Shown: positions 26,738 to 36,694 of the stretch, in pieces | How the letters are laid out: each line of letters starts with the position of its first letter | Numbering within the stretch: the stretch's first letter is position 1 | Translations under genes and position numbers: made by a program | Source of the DNA: Bacillota bacterium | Lineage (GTDB): Bacteria > Bacillota > JADQBR01 | Assembly: GCA_016278515.1 (NCBI GenBank) | Contig: JADQBR010000007.1 | Span: forward strand, 1-56,186 | Direction: 5' to 3' | Length of the DNA stretch: 56,186 nucleotides | Notes under the pieces: generated by a model | What the model was told of the DNA's origin: nothing | Database searches by the model: none | The model's input: only the letters and a program-made list of their open reading frames with translations

Positions 26738-28603
26738 CTAATCTATACCCAAACTTGTAGCAACATCCTCCAGCCCCAGGGCAGAAATTTTGGCCGAAGA
26801 CGGTAGCCCTTCCTTTGTCCAGCCTCTAACCGCATAGTATTCGTTTAGCATTTCTTCCAAAGGCGGCAGGTTATCAGGAGTGCCCCCTTCGCCACGACGC
26901 TGGAATCGGATACGCTGTGGAAGAACATCGTCCCTGCAGGATACCCCACAGGCAACGTTGAACAGTCGTTTGAGGTTAAAAAGTCTTTCCCCAGTCTCCA
27001 ACAATTCCTCCGAACTGCAGTCCCAACCGGTAACCGCTTCCACCCATGCTGTGATGATAGAAAGATCTATCCCACCAAAGCAAAGAAATTTACATAATTT
27101 AAGGGCGTCAAACATGGCCATCAAGTTTTGTGTTTTGGCCACTAGCTCTCCTTTGCCCTGAGGGGCAAAGCGGTCAAGTGCCTGGGGATAACCCAAATCC
27201 TTCATGGTCACAGTCTTTTCAAATCCATGAGAAAAGGCTTGTAAATGGCAAGCGCCGCGATTGGAAGTGGCATAACCAACGCCTAGGCTTACCCAAGCTC
27301 TGGGATCATGCGCAGGTAGTTCTAGCCCCTTGACATGAATAGCAAATTCCTCGGAACCTTTGCCTATTCTTGAGGCAGCCGCACGTGACCCTTCCGCTAG
27401 AAGATCTCCTACACCTTCTCGAGCAGCAATCCGGTGAATTAATTCTATGGCTGCATCGGCATTTCCCCAACTTAATTCCAAACCATCACTGTTATCCATG
27501 GTAATTATTCCTTTTTCAAAAGCCTCCATAGCAAACGCAATTACCGAGCCCGTGGTAATTGTATCCATGCCATAAAGGTTACAGAGATAATTAGCATAGT
27601 TAATTGCCTTTAAATCGTCAATCATGCACAAAGACCCTAGCATTGCCAATGTTTCGTATTCAGGGCCAGCAGTTATGCCGGTGGTGTATTTGCCTTCATC
27701 CACCTTTGTAACGCGCCCGCAGCCAATGATACAAGATTTACAGTGAAAGGTTTTATGCAGTATGCTGTTAGTCATTGCGACGCCGGATATTTTTTCAGCA
27801 CCCGTCTCCCATACGCCCTTGCTCCAATTTTTGATAGGTAAGCCTCCGGCATGCTCAATAGCAGCAAGCGCTCCCCCGGTACCGAAGTTATTCATGCCTT
27901 TTGTCCGCTCACTAATTGTCGGGGCAATACTCTTATTGATATCTAGTAATTTCTTCGGGTCAACCGTAGTTCCCTTTAATGTACCTTTAACCGCGACAGC
28001 TTTTAGGTTTTTGGAGCCCATCACTGCACCCATACCTGATCTGCCAGCAGCCCTGGCATCTCTGCCGTCACTCATGATTGATGCAAATTTTACCATCTTT
28101 TCCCCGGCGATACCGATGCATGCTACCTGAGCAGTGTCTGATGTAGCAGCCTGAATGCTTTCTGTGGCGCTAAAACAGTCCTTTCCCCATAGGTCGGACG
28201 CATCCCGAATTTCAATATTTTTTTCATCTACCCACAAATATACAGGGCTGCTGGCTGCTCCATAAATTACAATTCCATCATGCCCGGTTTTTTTTAATTC
28301 CGCCCCCCAATAGCCGCCTACATCTGATTCTCCCCAAATACCGGTCAAAGGGGATTTGGCTACTACCGCATGCCTTCCGGATGTAATCACATTAGTGCCG
28401 GTGAACGGCCCAGTCATAAATATAAGCACATTTTCTGCACCTAAAGGATTAGTTTCTTGCGAACACTCTTCAGTTAAAATTTTGGCAGCCAGACCACTTC
28501 CACCGATGTACTTGCGTAAATCTTCCTCCAGTATAGTTTCCGTCCATACTTTGTTACTGGTCAAGTCAATTTTTAGTAACTTTTGCCAGTAGCCCCCCAA
28601 CAT
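26738..28603 (-). CDS. Aldehyde:ferredoxin oxidoreductase (AOR family)
   Basis: A 621-residue tungsto- or molybdopterin enzyme oxidising aldehydes to carboxylates with ferredoxin, or running in reverse. The N-terminal domain has GGYWQKLLKIDLT and YIGGSGLAAKIL. Cofactor-binding text includes SGRHAVVAKSPLTGIWGESD and GRSGMGAVMGSKNLKAVAVKG. The 4Fe-4S ligands are CKSCIIGC near residue 300 plus a distal LCKFLC. The length is standard. It is immediately preceded by a MoaD-like gene (12-bp gap), a pairing common for AORs and probably linked to pterin cofactor supply. Confidence 0.95.
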   Translation of the reverse strand: MLGGYWQKLLKIDLTSNKVWTETILEEDLRKYIGGSGLAAKILTEECSQETNPLGAENVLIFMTGPFTGTNVITSGRHAVVAKSPLTGIWGESDVGGYWGAELKKTGHDGIVIYGAASSPVYLWVDEKNIEIRDASDLWGKDCFSATESIQAATSDTAQVACIGIAGEKMVKFASIMSDGRDARAAGRSGMGAVMGSKNLKAVAVKGTLKGTTVDPKKLLDINKSIAPTISERTKGMNNFGTGGALAAIEHAGGLPIKNWSKGVWETGAEKISGVAMTNSILHKTFHCKSCIIGCGRVTKVDEGKYTTGITAGPEYETLAMLGSLCMIDDLKAINYANYLCNLYGMDTITTGSVIAFAMEAFEKGIITMDNSDGLELSWGNADAAIELIHRIAAREGVGDLLAEGSRAAASRIGKGSEEFAIHVKGLELPAHDPRAWVSLGVGYATSNRGACHLQAFSHGFEKTVTMKDLGYPQALDRFAPQGKGELVAKTQNLMAMFDALKLCKFLCFGGIDLSIITAWVEAVTGWDCSSEELLETGERLFNLKRLFNVACGVSCRDDVLPQRIRFQRRGEGGTPDNLPPLEEMLNEYYAVRGWTKEGLPSSAKISALGLEDVATSLGID

Positions 28604-28615
28604 AGTACTCCCTCC

Positions 28616-28879
28616 TCAACCGCCCATCATAGGCGGAAATAAGTATATCTCTGACTGGTCAGAAATGACGTCATCTAGTGCTAGCAATTTCCGTTTAGAA
28701 AAACACGAAAAATTACATTTATCCATTCCACTGTCCATAAACTGTACGTCCGGGTAACGGATGGATAGTTCTTGCAAAACTTCCCGCAAGGTTCCGTTGG
28801 CAGTTATTACGGTTACCCCTTCATCAATTTTCTTTCCCCAGGCATCACCTATCTTTAAATATATCTTCAATTTAAGCAA
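28616..28879 (-). CDS. MoaD/ThiS-family sulfur carrier
   Basis: An 87-residue beta-grasp protein with a C-terminal Gly-Gly (PPMMGG), which is the adenylation and thiocarboxylation site in MoaD/ThiS proteins. The TLREVLQELSIRYPDV segment is typical of MoaD. It lies 12 bp upstream of the AOR gene and likely supports synthesis of its pterin dithiolene cofactor. An AOR-specific accessory role, rather than the housekeeping MoaD, is inferred from context. Confidence 0.85.
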   Translation of the reverse strand: MLKLKIYLKIGDAWGKKIDEGVTVITANGTLREVLQELSIRYPDVQFMDSGMDKCNFSCFSKRKLLALDDVISDQSEIYLFPPMMGG

Positions 28880-28900
28880 GCAATTCCCCCCGGAGTTTTT

Positions 28901-30484
28901 TTATTTTGAACAATAAAACTCGTCAAGGATGTTCATCGGTTGAGTTTTAAAAATTTTGATATCCATTTGGCGTACGTCATCAGCGATTATGGGTGCAAAT
29001 TCCATATTATCAATAATATCCTTTTGGATATCAATGCCAGGTGCATATTCTATCAAGGTAAGACCCTCTTGTCTTAGTTCAAATACAGCGCGTTCCGTAA
29101 CATACAATACCTTTTGCCCGACGTTTCTTGCATATTCGCCGCTGAAAGTAATCTGATTTACTGTATTAACGAACTTTTTTATCTGCCCCTCTTGAACAAT
29201 GATAAGCTTCCCATTACTTACTTTGGCTTCCAAACCTTTTGATGTAAATGTCCCCACAAATACCACTTTACGGGCCGGTTGGGTGATGTCGATAAATCCC
29301 CCACAGCCAACTGCCTTACCGCCAAACCGGCTGACGTTTACATTACCCTTAATATCCACTTCGGCAGTACCCATATAGGTGATGTCGACTCCTCGGCCGT
29401 TATAGTAATCAAACTGGTATCCGTGTTCAATAACTGCCTCGGCATTTTTTGCAATACCAAAGTCAATTCCCCCATCAGGAATACCACCGATTACGCCGGA
29501 TTCCACTGTAAGCACTATATCGTTTAGGATGTGCTCCTCGTTCGCGATAGACCCCACAGTATCACCGGGAATACCTGTACCTAGATTCACAATCGCCCCT
29601 GGAAACAATTCGGTGATTCCCCTGCGACCAATTATTTTTCTAATGTTCATTTCCATCGGTGCAATAGAAGCTTCTGGTACTTTGATATCTCCTGTATAAG
29701 CTGGATCATGATAAAAACTCGAGGTTAAACGATGGTTTTGTTCCGGGTTTTCACTGATTACTAGTGCATCAACATAAATACCCGGGACAACAACCTGTTT
29801 AGCATGTAACGTGCCTGCACGAGCATAGTTCTTTATTTGGGCTATAACCTTGCCTCCAAAACGTTTAGTCGCCTGCGCCACAGAAATTGCTTCCAGTTTA
29901 AGTGCCTCATCCTCCATTGTTATATTGCCGTTTTCATCGGCTGTAGTGCCGCGAATAATCGCAATGTCAATGGGAATCGACTTGTAAAAAAGATATTCTT
30001 CATCATATATATGGATGATATCTACCAAATTATCAGGCGACATTTTGGCCTTATCATTTATTTTTCCACCTTCAATTCTCGGGTCAATAAACGTCCCCAA
30101 ACCTATTTTGGTGAAGTTACCGGGTTTGCCTGAAGCCATAGCACGGAAAAGATGCACTATTTGCCCTTGCGGCAAGCAATATGCTTCAACCCCGTTCTTG
30201 TGTATCAGTTCTCCCCAAAGCGGTGCTAAACCCCAATGGCTGCCAATGATTTTCGTTACCAAACCAGGGTGAGCCAAATGCTGAATGCCATTCTGTCTAT
30301 CACACTGTCCTGCAGCGTGAAACAAGGTTAAATTTTTAGGATGATCTGTTTGATGGAAGCGTTCTTCTATTTCTTGTAGAATATCCTCCGATGCTCCCAT
30401 TAAGGTGAACCCAACGGTGGTAATGGTATTACCATCGCAAATTAAATCAACAGCTTCTTGTGCTGACACCAATTTATTTTTCAC
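28901..30484 (-). CDS. Family I CoA-transferase (propionate/acetoacetate type), copy 2
   Basis: A 527-residue fused alpha-beta CoA-transferase. The alpha half has GNTITTVGFTLMGASED and the beta half has the catalytic Glu in VESGVIGGIPDGG. GTGIPGD and GRGVDITYMGTAEVD are further family motifs. It moves CoA between acyl-CoA and a free acid without ATP. GTG 30484 is placed 8 nt after GAGG. It is about half identical by eye to the copy at 36695-38263. The two flank the transporter genes and may differ in acid specificity. Confidence 0.9.
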   Translation of the reverse strand: MKNKLVSAQEAVDLICDGNTITTVGFTLMGASEDILQEIEERFHQTDHPKNLTLFHAAGQCDRQNGIQHLAHPGLVTKIIGSHWGLAPLWGELIHKNGVEAYCLPQGQIVHLFRAMASGKPGNFTKIGLGTFIDPRIEGGKINDKAKMSPDNLVDIIHIYDEEYLFYKSIPIDIAIIRGTTADENGNITMEDEALKLEAISVAQATKRFGGKVIAQIKNYARAGTLHAKQVVVPGIYVDALVISENPEQNHRLTSSFYHDPAYTGDIKVPEASIAPMEMNIRKIIGRRGITELFPGAIVNLGTGIPGDTVGSIANEEHILNDIVLTVESGVIGGIPDGGIDFGIAKNAEAVIEHGYQFDYYNGRGVDITYMGTAEVDIKGNVNVSRFGGKAVGCGGFIDITQPARKVVFVGTFTSKGLEAKVSNGKLIIVQEGQIKKFVNTVNQITFSGEYARNVGQKVLYVTERAVFELRQEGLTLIEYAPGIDIQKDIIDNMEFAPIIADDVRQMDIKIFKTQPMNILDEFYCSK

Positions 30485-30525
30485 AATCCACACCTCTATC
30501 TGCGTTAGAAAATTCGTAAAGACTT

Positions 30526-31386
30526 TTAGTTCCCATTAGTATCGTACTGATAGAAGCCTTGCCCGGACTTTCGACCCAAGTGACCGGCTTCAACTTTTTT
30601 GACAAGGAGAGGGCAGGGCCGATATTTCGGGTCCTTAAAGCCTGTATAAAGCCCTTCCATAGTTGCCAATAACGTATCCAAACCTACATAATCAGCCAGT
30701 GCGATGGGCCCCATGGGATGATTTGCGCCCAAGCGCATTGCCGCGTCTACAGTCTCTGGGGCATTACCTTCCATCACCATAAAAATAGCTTCATTTACTA
30801 ACGGGATAAGCAGTCTGTTTACAATGAAACCTGGATAATCATAACAGTGGACCGGTGTTTTTCCAATATCCTTAATAAACTGCCCGATTTCCTCAACAGT
30901 CTCCTTACTAGTTGCCAAACCGGGTATGATCTCTACCAGCCCCATCAAGGGAGCCGGGTAAAAAAAGTGAGCACCAATGACCTTTTGTGGACACGTGGTA
31001 ACAGCAGCAATAGCAGTGATAGACAAACCAGAAGTATTGGTCACCAATATGCAGTTCGGCTGAACCAATTTGCTGACCTGAGAAAAAATGGTTTGTTTTA
31101 AATTGATGTCTTCCGGAATAGCCTCTATCAGCAGGTCCACATCAGAAACTGCTTTCAGTTCTTGAGTGATGCTAATATTACTTAGGGTTTTGACCTTATG
31201 ATTATTATCAATTTTCTGTTTTGAAACCTGTTTGGATAAAACTTTTTCGATTCTATCCATCCCATTCTCTAACTGTTGGACCGAAACATCTTGCCAAATA
31301 ACCGGGAACCCAGCCCCGGCAATAACCTGAGTAATTCCGGTACCCATTAAACCGGCACCAATTACTGCTACTTTTTTTATCGCCAT
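30526..31386 (-). CDS. 3-Hydroxyacyl-CoA dehydrogenase
   Basis: A 286-residue enzyme of the short bacterial Hbd type, oxidising (S)-3-hydroxyacyl-CoA to 3-oxoacyl-CoA with NAD(P). It has a Rossmann GAGLMGTGITQVIAG at the N-terminus, AIPEDINLKQTIF, the catalytic His in GAHFFYPAPLMGLVEI, PGFIVNRLLIPLVNEA, and a C-terminal dimerisation domain ending LGRKSGQGFYQYD. ATG 31386 is preferred over GTG 31395 because of GGAGTG spacing. It forms a beta-oxidation set with the neighbouring MaoC hydratase, SDR and thiolase. Confidence 0.93.
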   Translation of the reverse strand: MAIKKVAVIGAGLMGTGITQVIAGAGFPVIWQDVSVQQLENGMDRIEKVLSKQVSKQKIDNNHKVKTLSNISITQELKAVSDVDLLIEAIPEDINLKQTIFSQVSKLVQPNCILVTNTSGLSITAIAAVTTCPQKVIGAHFFYPAPLMGLVEIIPGLATSKETVEEIGQFIKDIGKTPVHCYDYPGFIVNRLLIPLVNEAIFMVMEGNAPETVDAAMRLGANHPMGPIALADYVGLDTLLATMEGLYTGFKDPKYRPCPLLVKKVEAGHLGRKSGQGFYQYDTNGN

Positions 31387-31423
31387 CGAAAACACACTCC
31401 TACAAGAAATAATTCGATTATTT

Positions 31424-31870
31424 CTACTTATTGCGTACCATTATCTTCTGAAAACCTCTTTGCACTACTGTTCCCTGCTGGTTGATAACCTGGACATCAA
31501 AAGTCACAATTCCTCGATCGGGCTTGCTCTTACTTTGAATTTTTTCTGCAACAGCTAAACTTACGTGAATAGTATCACCGAAATATACAGGCGCAGTAAA
31601 TTTCCATTCATCCACTTCTAAAAAAGCAATTCCCGTCCCGTCAAATAGTCCCAGGCGGAACATAAGTCCGTGACTGATACCCAGTACGAGCAGGCCATGA
31701 GCAATCCTTTGTTTGAAGGGTGTTTCCTGCCCAAAGGTTTCACTTGTATGCAATTCATTATAATCTCCCGACGTCGCTGCAAACATCACCACATCAGTTT
31801 CTGTAATGGTTCGGGTCGGCGAAGTAAATTTACTGCCTATGTCAAACTCATTAAAAAATATACCTGGCAT
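31424..31870 (-). CDS. MaoC-like (R)-enoyl-CoA hydratase
   Basis: A 148-residue single hot-dog protein. The hydratase motif is DYNELHTSETF (Asp and His catalytic pair) with GLLVLGISHGLMF after it. MaoC/PhaJ enzymes hydrate trans-2-enoyl-CoA to (R)-3-hydroxyacyl-CoA. The second ATG (31870) sits 6 nt after GGAGGG and is the better start. Together with the (S)-specific dehydrogenase and the SDR it could interconvert 3-hydroxyacyl-CoA stereoisomers. Confidence 0.88.
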   Translation of the reverse strand: MPGIFFNEFDIGSKFTSPTRTITETDVVMFAATSGDYNELHTSETFGQETPFKQRIAHGLLVLGISHGLMFRLGLFDGTGIAFLEVDEWKFTAPVYFGDTIHVSLAVAEKIQSKSKPDRGIVTFDVQVINQQGTVVQRGFQKIMVRNK

Positions 31871-31904
31871 TGCCATCCCTCCGACAAGATCCCGCGCGTA
31901 GCTA

Positions 31905-32615
31905 TTAGAAGCCTAAGTATGCTTCCTTGACGCCCGGATTATTTAATAAGTCATTACTATTACCCGACAGCATTACGCTGCCGTTTTCCAATACATAACC
32001 CCTATCTGCCAATGAAAGGGCAACGGGAACGTTTTGTTCAACAACTATCATGGTCATGGACGATTGAGCATGAACCTCCGCAAGTTTTTCATACATTTGT
32101 TCCACAATGATCGGTGCCAACCCCGAAGACGGTTCGTCAAGCATCAATAGTTTAGGCTTCAGCATCAAGCCTCGTGCGACCGCCAGCATCTGCTGCTCAC
32201 CCCCACTGAGAGTTCCTGCCAATTGATGTTGCCTCTCCTCCAATTTGGGGAATAGACTGAACATATACTCCAAACTTTGACTGCGGTCTTTTTTGGCACT
32301 GGGAAGATATGAACCCATAATTAAGTTGTCCAGCACAGATAGCGCCGAAAAAACCCTCCGCCCCTCGGGAACATGAGCGATGCCTTCGGCAGCCACATTG
32401 TAAGGTTCCATTCCTACAATGTTTTTGTTATTGAATGTAATTGACCCCTCACTTGGTTTGAGAAGTCCTGAAATGATCTTTAACAAAGTGGTTTTTCCTG
32501 CCCCGTTGCCGCCTACTATGGCAATACAGTCCCCGCCTTTAACAGATATCGATATGCCTTGAAGCGCCTTAATAGCTCCATATGAAACGTGCATGTTATT
32601 AACAGTTAGCAACAT
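31905..32615 (-). CDS. livF: Branched-chain amino acid-type ABC transporter ATPase LivF
   Basis: A 236-residue ATPase with Walker A GGNGAGKTTL, signature LSGGEQQMLAVARGL and Walker B LLMLDEPSSGL. Its length and VEQNVPVALSLADRGYVLENG end are typical of LivF. ATG 32615 lies inside the end of livG (17-bp overlap). It is one of five Liv genes in the CoA cluster. The transported compound is likely a carboxylate used by the adjacent enzymes rather than leucine. Confidence 0.93.
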   Translation of the reverse strand: MLLTVNNMHVSYGAIKALQGISISVKGGDCIAIVGGNGAGKTTLLKIISGLLKPSEGSITFNNKNIVGMEPYNVAAEGIAHVPEGRRVFSALSVLDNLIMGSYLPSAKKDRSQSLEYMFSLFPKLEERQHQLAGTLSGGEQQMLAVARGLMLKPKLLMLDEPSSGLAPIIVEQMYEKLAEVHAQSSMTMIVVEQNVPVALSLADRGYVLENGSVMLSGNSNDLLNNPGVKEAYLGF

Positions 32616-33342
32616 AATCACCAAACCCCTTTCCTAGATAAGCCTCAATAACGGATGGGGTACTCATGACATCTGCAGGTTTACCCTCGGTGAGCTTAGC
32701 ACCAAAGTTTAATACCAATACTCGGTTGGAAATGCTGGTTATTACTTTCATTACGTGTTCTACCACCACTAATGTTATCCCCATGGCGCTTACACGATGG
32801 ACAAGCTTTAAAGCTTCATCAACTTCTTGTGCATTCAAACCCGCCATTACTTCATCCAACAGCAATAACTTAGGTTTTGTGGCTAATGCCCTGGCAAATT
32901 CCAAACGACGCTGGTCGATGATGGAAAGTGACCTTGCAACGACATTTATTTTATCCGCCAAACCAACAAACTCTACTTCTTGCTCGGCGATCTTCTTAGC
33001 TTCCATTAAATGCATGGTGCGTAAAAAGGCACCGGTGGTCACGTTTTCCCAAACAGTCATATCTCCGAACGGCCTGGTAACCTGAAAAGTACGTCCGATT
33101 CCCTGTTGGGCTACAAAATCCGGTGTTCGGCCGGTTATCGACTTACCATCAAACAGCACTTCGCCTGCAGTGGATTTATAGTAACCGGTAATACAATTGA
33201 ACGTTGTTGTTTTTCCGGAGCCATTAGGACCTATGACTCCTAATATTTCACCCTTGAAAACATCAAAGCTCAGGTTATCCACAGCTTTTAGACCATCAAA
33301 ATGTTTACTTAATCCCTTAACAGATAAGATTGGCGTACTCAA
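32599..33342 (-). CDS. livG: ABC transporter ATPase LivG
   Basis: A 247-residue ATPase with Walker A GPNGSGKTTTFNCITG, a QGIGRTFQVTRPFGDMT segment characteristic of LivG, signature region RSLSIIDQRRLEFARAL (degenerate, as usual in LivG) and Walker B LLLLDEVMAGL. It starts at TTG 33342, overlapping the livM stop by 4 bp. It forms the ATPase heterodimer with LivF. Confidence 0.93.
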   Translation of the reverse strand: MSTPILSVKGLSKHFDGLKAVDNLSFDVFKGEILGVIGPNGSGKTTTFNCITGYYKSTAGEVLFDGKSITGRTPDFVAQQGIGRTFQVTRPFGDMTVWENVTTGAFLRTMHLMEAKKIAEQEVEFVGLADKINVVARSLSIIDQRRLEFARALATKPKLLLLDEVMAGLNAQEVDEALKLVHRVSAMGITLVVVEHVMKVITSISNRVLVLNFGAKLTEGKPADVMSTPSVIEAYLGKGFGDYVANC

Positions 33343-34382
33343 TTTCGATCACTGCTCCTTTCCAGGCGATTAATCAGTTTTTGGTATAACCGGTTAATCG
33401 GAACAATTAGCCCATTAGGGATTACAATTATTGCAACAATCAAAATTAATCCATACAATGCATAATTCGCACCTGGCAGAACGTTTCCTAAAAACATGTT
33501 GGTTAATTCGGCTATTGGCTTGACAACGATTGCCCCTACAACCGGTCCCATCACAGTTCCCAAACCACCTACGATTGCAACTAAAGCTATTTCTACCGAC
33601 ATATGGGTGCTAAACATGGAGAACGGTTCAATAAAGTAAACGTATTGGGCATAGAAACTTCCTAAGATAGCCGTTAGAAAAGCGCTGATGCCCAAAGCAA
33701 GGTGTTTTGCCATTGCAATATTTATCCCAATGGCCATCGCAGCTTGTTCATCCTGACCTATAGCAGTCCAATAATATCCGATCCTTGACTTACCTAATCG
33801 TTGGACAAGGAGAATTATCAGAACCAACGCCAGCAGAAAAATGTAATAGTAAGGCACCTTACTTGAAAACTGAAACATGGCCAACGAACCGTCATTAAAG
33901 GGTACCGAAAGTCCTTCCGCTCCTCCGGTAAGACCACGAAATTTTTGGAAAAGTAACATCATTACATATGAATAAGCAATAGTAAATACTGCAAAGTAAT
34001 GCCCCTTCATACGAAATACACTCATGCCCATAAGAATTCCAATTAACACCGCAAACACTCCACCAAAAAACATGCCTATCCATGGTGAAATATTAAACTT
34101 GATCTGCAGTAAAGTAGTTGTGTATGCGCCAATACCAAAAAATATTGAATGCCCTAGCGAAACCTGCCTAGCATAACCACCGACGATATTCCAGGCAATA
34201 CCAGCAGCCCCAAATAAAATCACTAAATTAATCAGGCCTAAATAGTAAGAGTTTGTTACAATCAACGGAACCAAAAGCGCCAAAGCCAGGCCTAATATTG
34301 GCAAATAATTCCGGGGATTCAAAATCATTGCATTACCTGCAGTGTTTTTAATCTCCTGCCGTGATGTTTTGACGTTCTTCAT
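33339..34382 (-). CDS. livM: ABC transporter permease LivM
   Basis: A 347-residue permease with about 9-10 membrane helices and the LivM hallmarks GGYARQVSLGHSIFFGIGAY and IALVAIVGGLGTVMGPVVGA. ATG 34382 directly follows the livH stop, with GGGGG 8 nt upstream. It has an N-terminal cytoplasmic extension of about 25 residues. Confidence 0.93.
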   Translation of the reverse strand: MKNVKTSRQEIKNTAGNAMILNPRNYLPILGLALALLVPLIVTNSYYLGLINLVILFGAAGIAWNIVGGYARQVSLGHSIFFGIGAYTTTLLQIKFNISPWIGMFFGGVFAVLIGILMGMSVFRMKGHYFAVFTIAYSYVMMLLFQKFRGLTGGAEGLSVPFNDGSLAMFQFSSKVPYYYIFLLALVLIILLVQRLGKSRIGYYWTAIGQDEQAAMAIGINIAMAKHLALGISAFLTAILGSFYAQYVYFIEPFSMFSTHMSVEIALVAIVGGLGTVMGPVVGAIVVKPIAELTNMFLGNVLPGANYALYGLILIVAIIVIPNGLIVPINRLYQKLINRLERSSDRN

Positions 34383-35252
34383 CTAAGCTACCCCCTTTGA
34401 GAACAGACCCTGGGGTTTGATAGTAAGCAGAACAATGAAAATGATAAATGCGAGCAAAAGCCCTGAATCCGCACCGACATACTGCACCCCAAAAGCCTCG
34501 GCAACTCCTATTAACAAACCGCCGACAAAGGCTCCTTTAAGATTACCCAGGCCTCCCAAAATTACAGTAATATAAGCCATCAAGCCAAAACTCACGCCCA
34601 CTGTAGGAAAAACGTAAAAAAAGGTGCTGATGGCAGTACCCGCAGCGCCCGTAATGGCCGCCGAAATGCCTGCTGCGATCATAAAAATCTTATCGGTGTT
34701 AATGCCCATCAATTTAGCGGTTTCTCTATCCAATTGAGACGCTTTCATGGCTTTACCCATATCTGTTCTCGTAAGAAAAAGCCAAAGAATTATTGACAAT
34801 AAAATGGCAATAAAAAAAGCAATTAGTCGTGAAATCTGGATAGTCACGCCGCCAATATTCCATACAATCTCATTGTAAACAACTTGGATAGTACGGTAAT
34901 TAGCTGAAAAGGCCATTAGTGCAACGTTTTGTAACAATATCTGAAGTCCTACCGTCAAAAATATTTGAGTCAATGGTGAAGCATCGATTACTCTTTTAAA
35001 TAAATATTTCATCAGTAAGGCCCCGGTCAAAAACATTACCGGAATACTAATAATTAAAGTTATCAGGGGGTCGACACCCGAGAAGACCCAGATCCAATAA
35101 GTGGTATACATGCCCAGCATCAAAAATTCACCATGCGCAAAGTTCACAATATCCACTACCCCGAAAAGCAAAGAAAGGCCCACGCTAACAAGAGCATATA
35201 CACCGCCTATCAATAACCCACTGACAATAATTTGTGGAACTATTTCCGCCAT
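34383..35252 (-). CDS. livH: ABC transporter permease LivH
   Basis: A 289-residue permease with about 8 membrane helices. Its hallmarks are LIGGVYALVSVGLSLLFGV, DIVNFAHGEFLMLGMY and VILGGLGNLKGAFVGGLLIG. It pairs with LivM. It lies between livK (70-bp gap) and livM (no gap). Confidence 0.94.
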   Translation of the reverse strand: MAEIVPQIIVSGLLIGGVYALVSVGLSLLFGVVDIVNFAHGEFLMLGMYTTYWIWVFSGVDPLITLIISIPVMFLTGALLMKYLFKRVIDASPLTQIFLTVGLQILLQNVALMAFSANYRTIQVVYNEIVWNIGGVTIQISRLIAFFIAILLSIILWLFLTRTDMGKAMKASQLDRETAKLMGINTDKIFMIAAGISAAITGAAGTAISTFFYVFPTVGVSFGLMAYITVILGGLGNLKGAFVGGLLIGVAEAFGVQYVGADSGLLLAFIIFIVLLTIKPQGLFSKGVA

Positions 35253-35322
35253 AAATGCACCACCCTAGAAGATGTTTTAGTGATTAGGAGGGAAACAAGT
35301 TCCCTCCTTGTCATTTGCAATC

Positions 35323-36585
35323 TTACTTCCTGAATTCTGACGTAGCATCCTGAGCAGGGTAAATAGTCTTGGGTTCGCCATCCTGCCACTGAATTATTAC
35401 CGGGTGTACATTCTTATTCCAACCTGTTTCATCAAACTCAATGTTACCGCCCGGCATAATTCCACCGGCCATTCCATCTTCAACAATCAATTCGGCAATA
35501 GCATCACGAATCGCAGTAGGGTCTGTCGAAGCTGCCTTTTCAATACCGTGGGCGATAACCCAGGTAGCAGCATAAGCTTCGCCGGAATGTTCCGTTAAAA
35601 ATTCGCCATACTTTTCTTTATACCTGGTGGCAACATCCTCAATTCCTGGCTTATTAACATCCTTGTTCCAGGAAGCAACAGAAACAACACCATCAGCATC
35701 GGCACCTAAGGCATCGCGAAATTCCGGCATTAGGTAGCCAGCCCCGCCGCCAACGGTTATTATATCCACACCCATTAGCTTAGTCGTCTTTTGGATGAGA
35801 ATGGCATCAGTCAAATATGAGACGGGGAACAAGATTGTAGCCCCAGATCCTTTGATCTTGTTGATCAACGGGGTCGCATCGGTAAAGCCGGCTTGATAGG
35901 GTTCATTAAGAACGATGTCAAAGCCCAATTCTTCAGCAGTTTTCTTTAAGCCTTCTGCCGTGGACGAACCGTAGGTAGTGTCTTCAAAAATAATAGCCGC
36001 TTTAGGCTGGACACCCATGTCGTCTACCAGACTTTCTTTTGCAAACCTTACTTGTGTTTCCCCAAACATTGATCCCTTGGGAGAAACCTGGAAGAAATAT
36101 TTAAATCCACGGCTGGACAGTTTATCGGAAATTGACGCCGTAACAAAAGGAATTTTGGCTCTTTCAGCAATTTCAGAAGTTACCATGGACAAGGAACTGG
36201 AGTAGTCACCAGTTAAAGCTGATACTTTTTTCGTTTGAATTAAACGTTCAGAAGCCGACTTGGTGCTCTCAGGAGTGCTTCCCGGGTCGGTTATTTCCAA
36301 CTTGATTTTAGCTCCTCCTAAAGATTTAATTCCGCCGGCAGCGTTGATATCTTCCGCAGCCAACTTCACTGCGTCTTGTGCGGCCCCACCCAAACGTGCT
36401 AAATTACCTGAAGTGGGATATAAAACGCCAACAACAACTTCATCCACCTTGTTCTCGCTACCCTGCTGTTTTTCGCCTGAGGACTTATCCTCCGATTTAC
36501 CTTGGTCAGAACTGCCACATCCTGTTAATGACAGCATCACTACCAAAAGTACTAGTGACAAAATTACTAACAGTTTTTTATTCAT
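35323..36585 (-). CDS. livK: Liv-type substrate-binding lipoprotein
   Basis: A 420-residue periplasmic-binding-fold lipoprotein. The signal peptide ends in the lipobox LTGC (Cys23), followed by a charged Gly/Ser/Lys linker and a peripla_BP_6 domain from VVVGVLYPTSGNLARLGG onward. In a Firmicute it is anchored to the outer face of the membrane and feeds LivHM. Such receptors bind branched amino acids, but related ones bind aromatic and short acids. The surrounding CoA-transferases suggest an organic acid. Confidence 0.92.
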   Translation of the reverse strand: MNKKLLVILSLVLLVVMLSLTGCGSSDQGKSEDKSSGEKQQGSENKVDEVVVGVLYPTSGNLARLGGAAQDAVKLAAEDINAAGGIKSLGGAKIKLEITDPGSTPESTKSASERLIQTKKVSALTGDYSSSLSMVTSEIAERAKIPFVTASISDKLSSRGFKYFFQVSPKGSMFGETQVRFAKESLVDDMGVQPKAAIIFEDTTYGSSTAEGLKKTAEELGFDIVLNEPYQAGFTDATPLINKIKGSGATILFPVSYLTDAILIQKTTKLMGVDIITVGGGAGYLMPEFRDALGADADGVVSVASWNKDVNKPGIEDVATRYKEKYGEFLTEHSGEAYAATWVIAHGIEKAASTDPTAIRDAIAELIVEDGMAGGIMPGGNIEFDETGWNKNVHPVIIQWQDGEPKTIYPAQDATSEFRK

Positions 36586-36694
36586 TTATTAACCTCCCGT
36601 ATGATACTTACTAGATGTTTCCTTCCTCAACCCACAACCTGCTGCATTGATAGAGACTTGGGCATCACCCCTTTTCTTAAATTTTAGACATTTT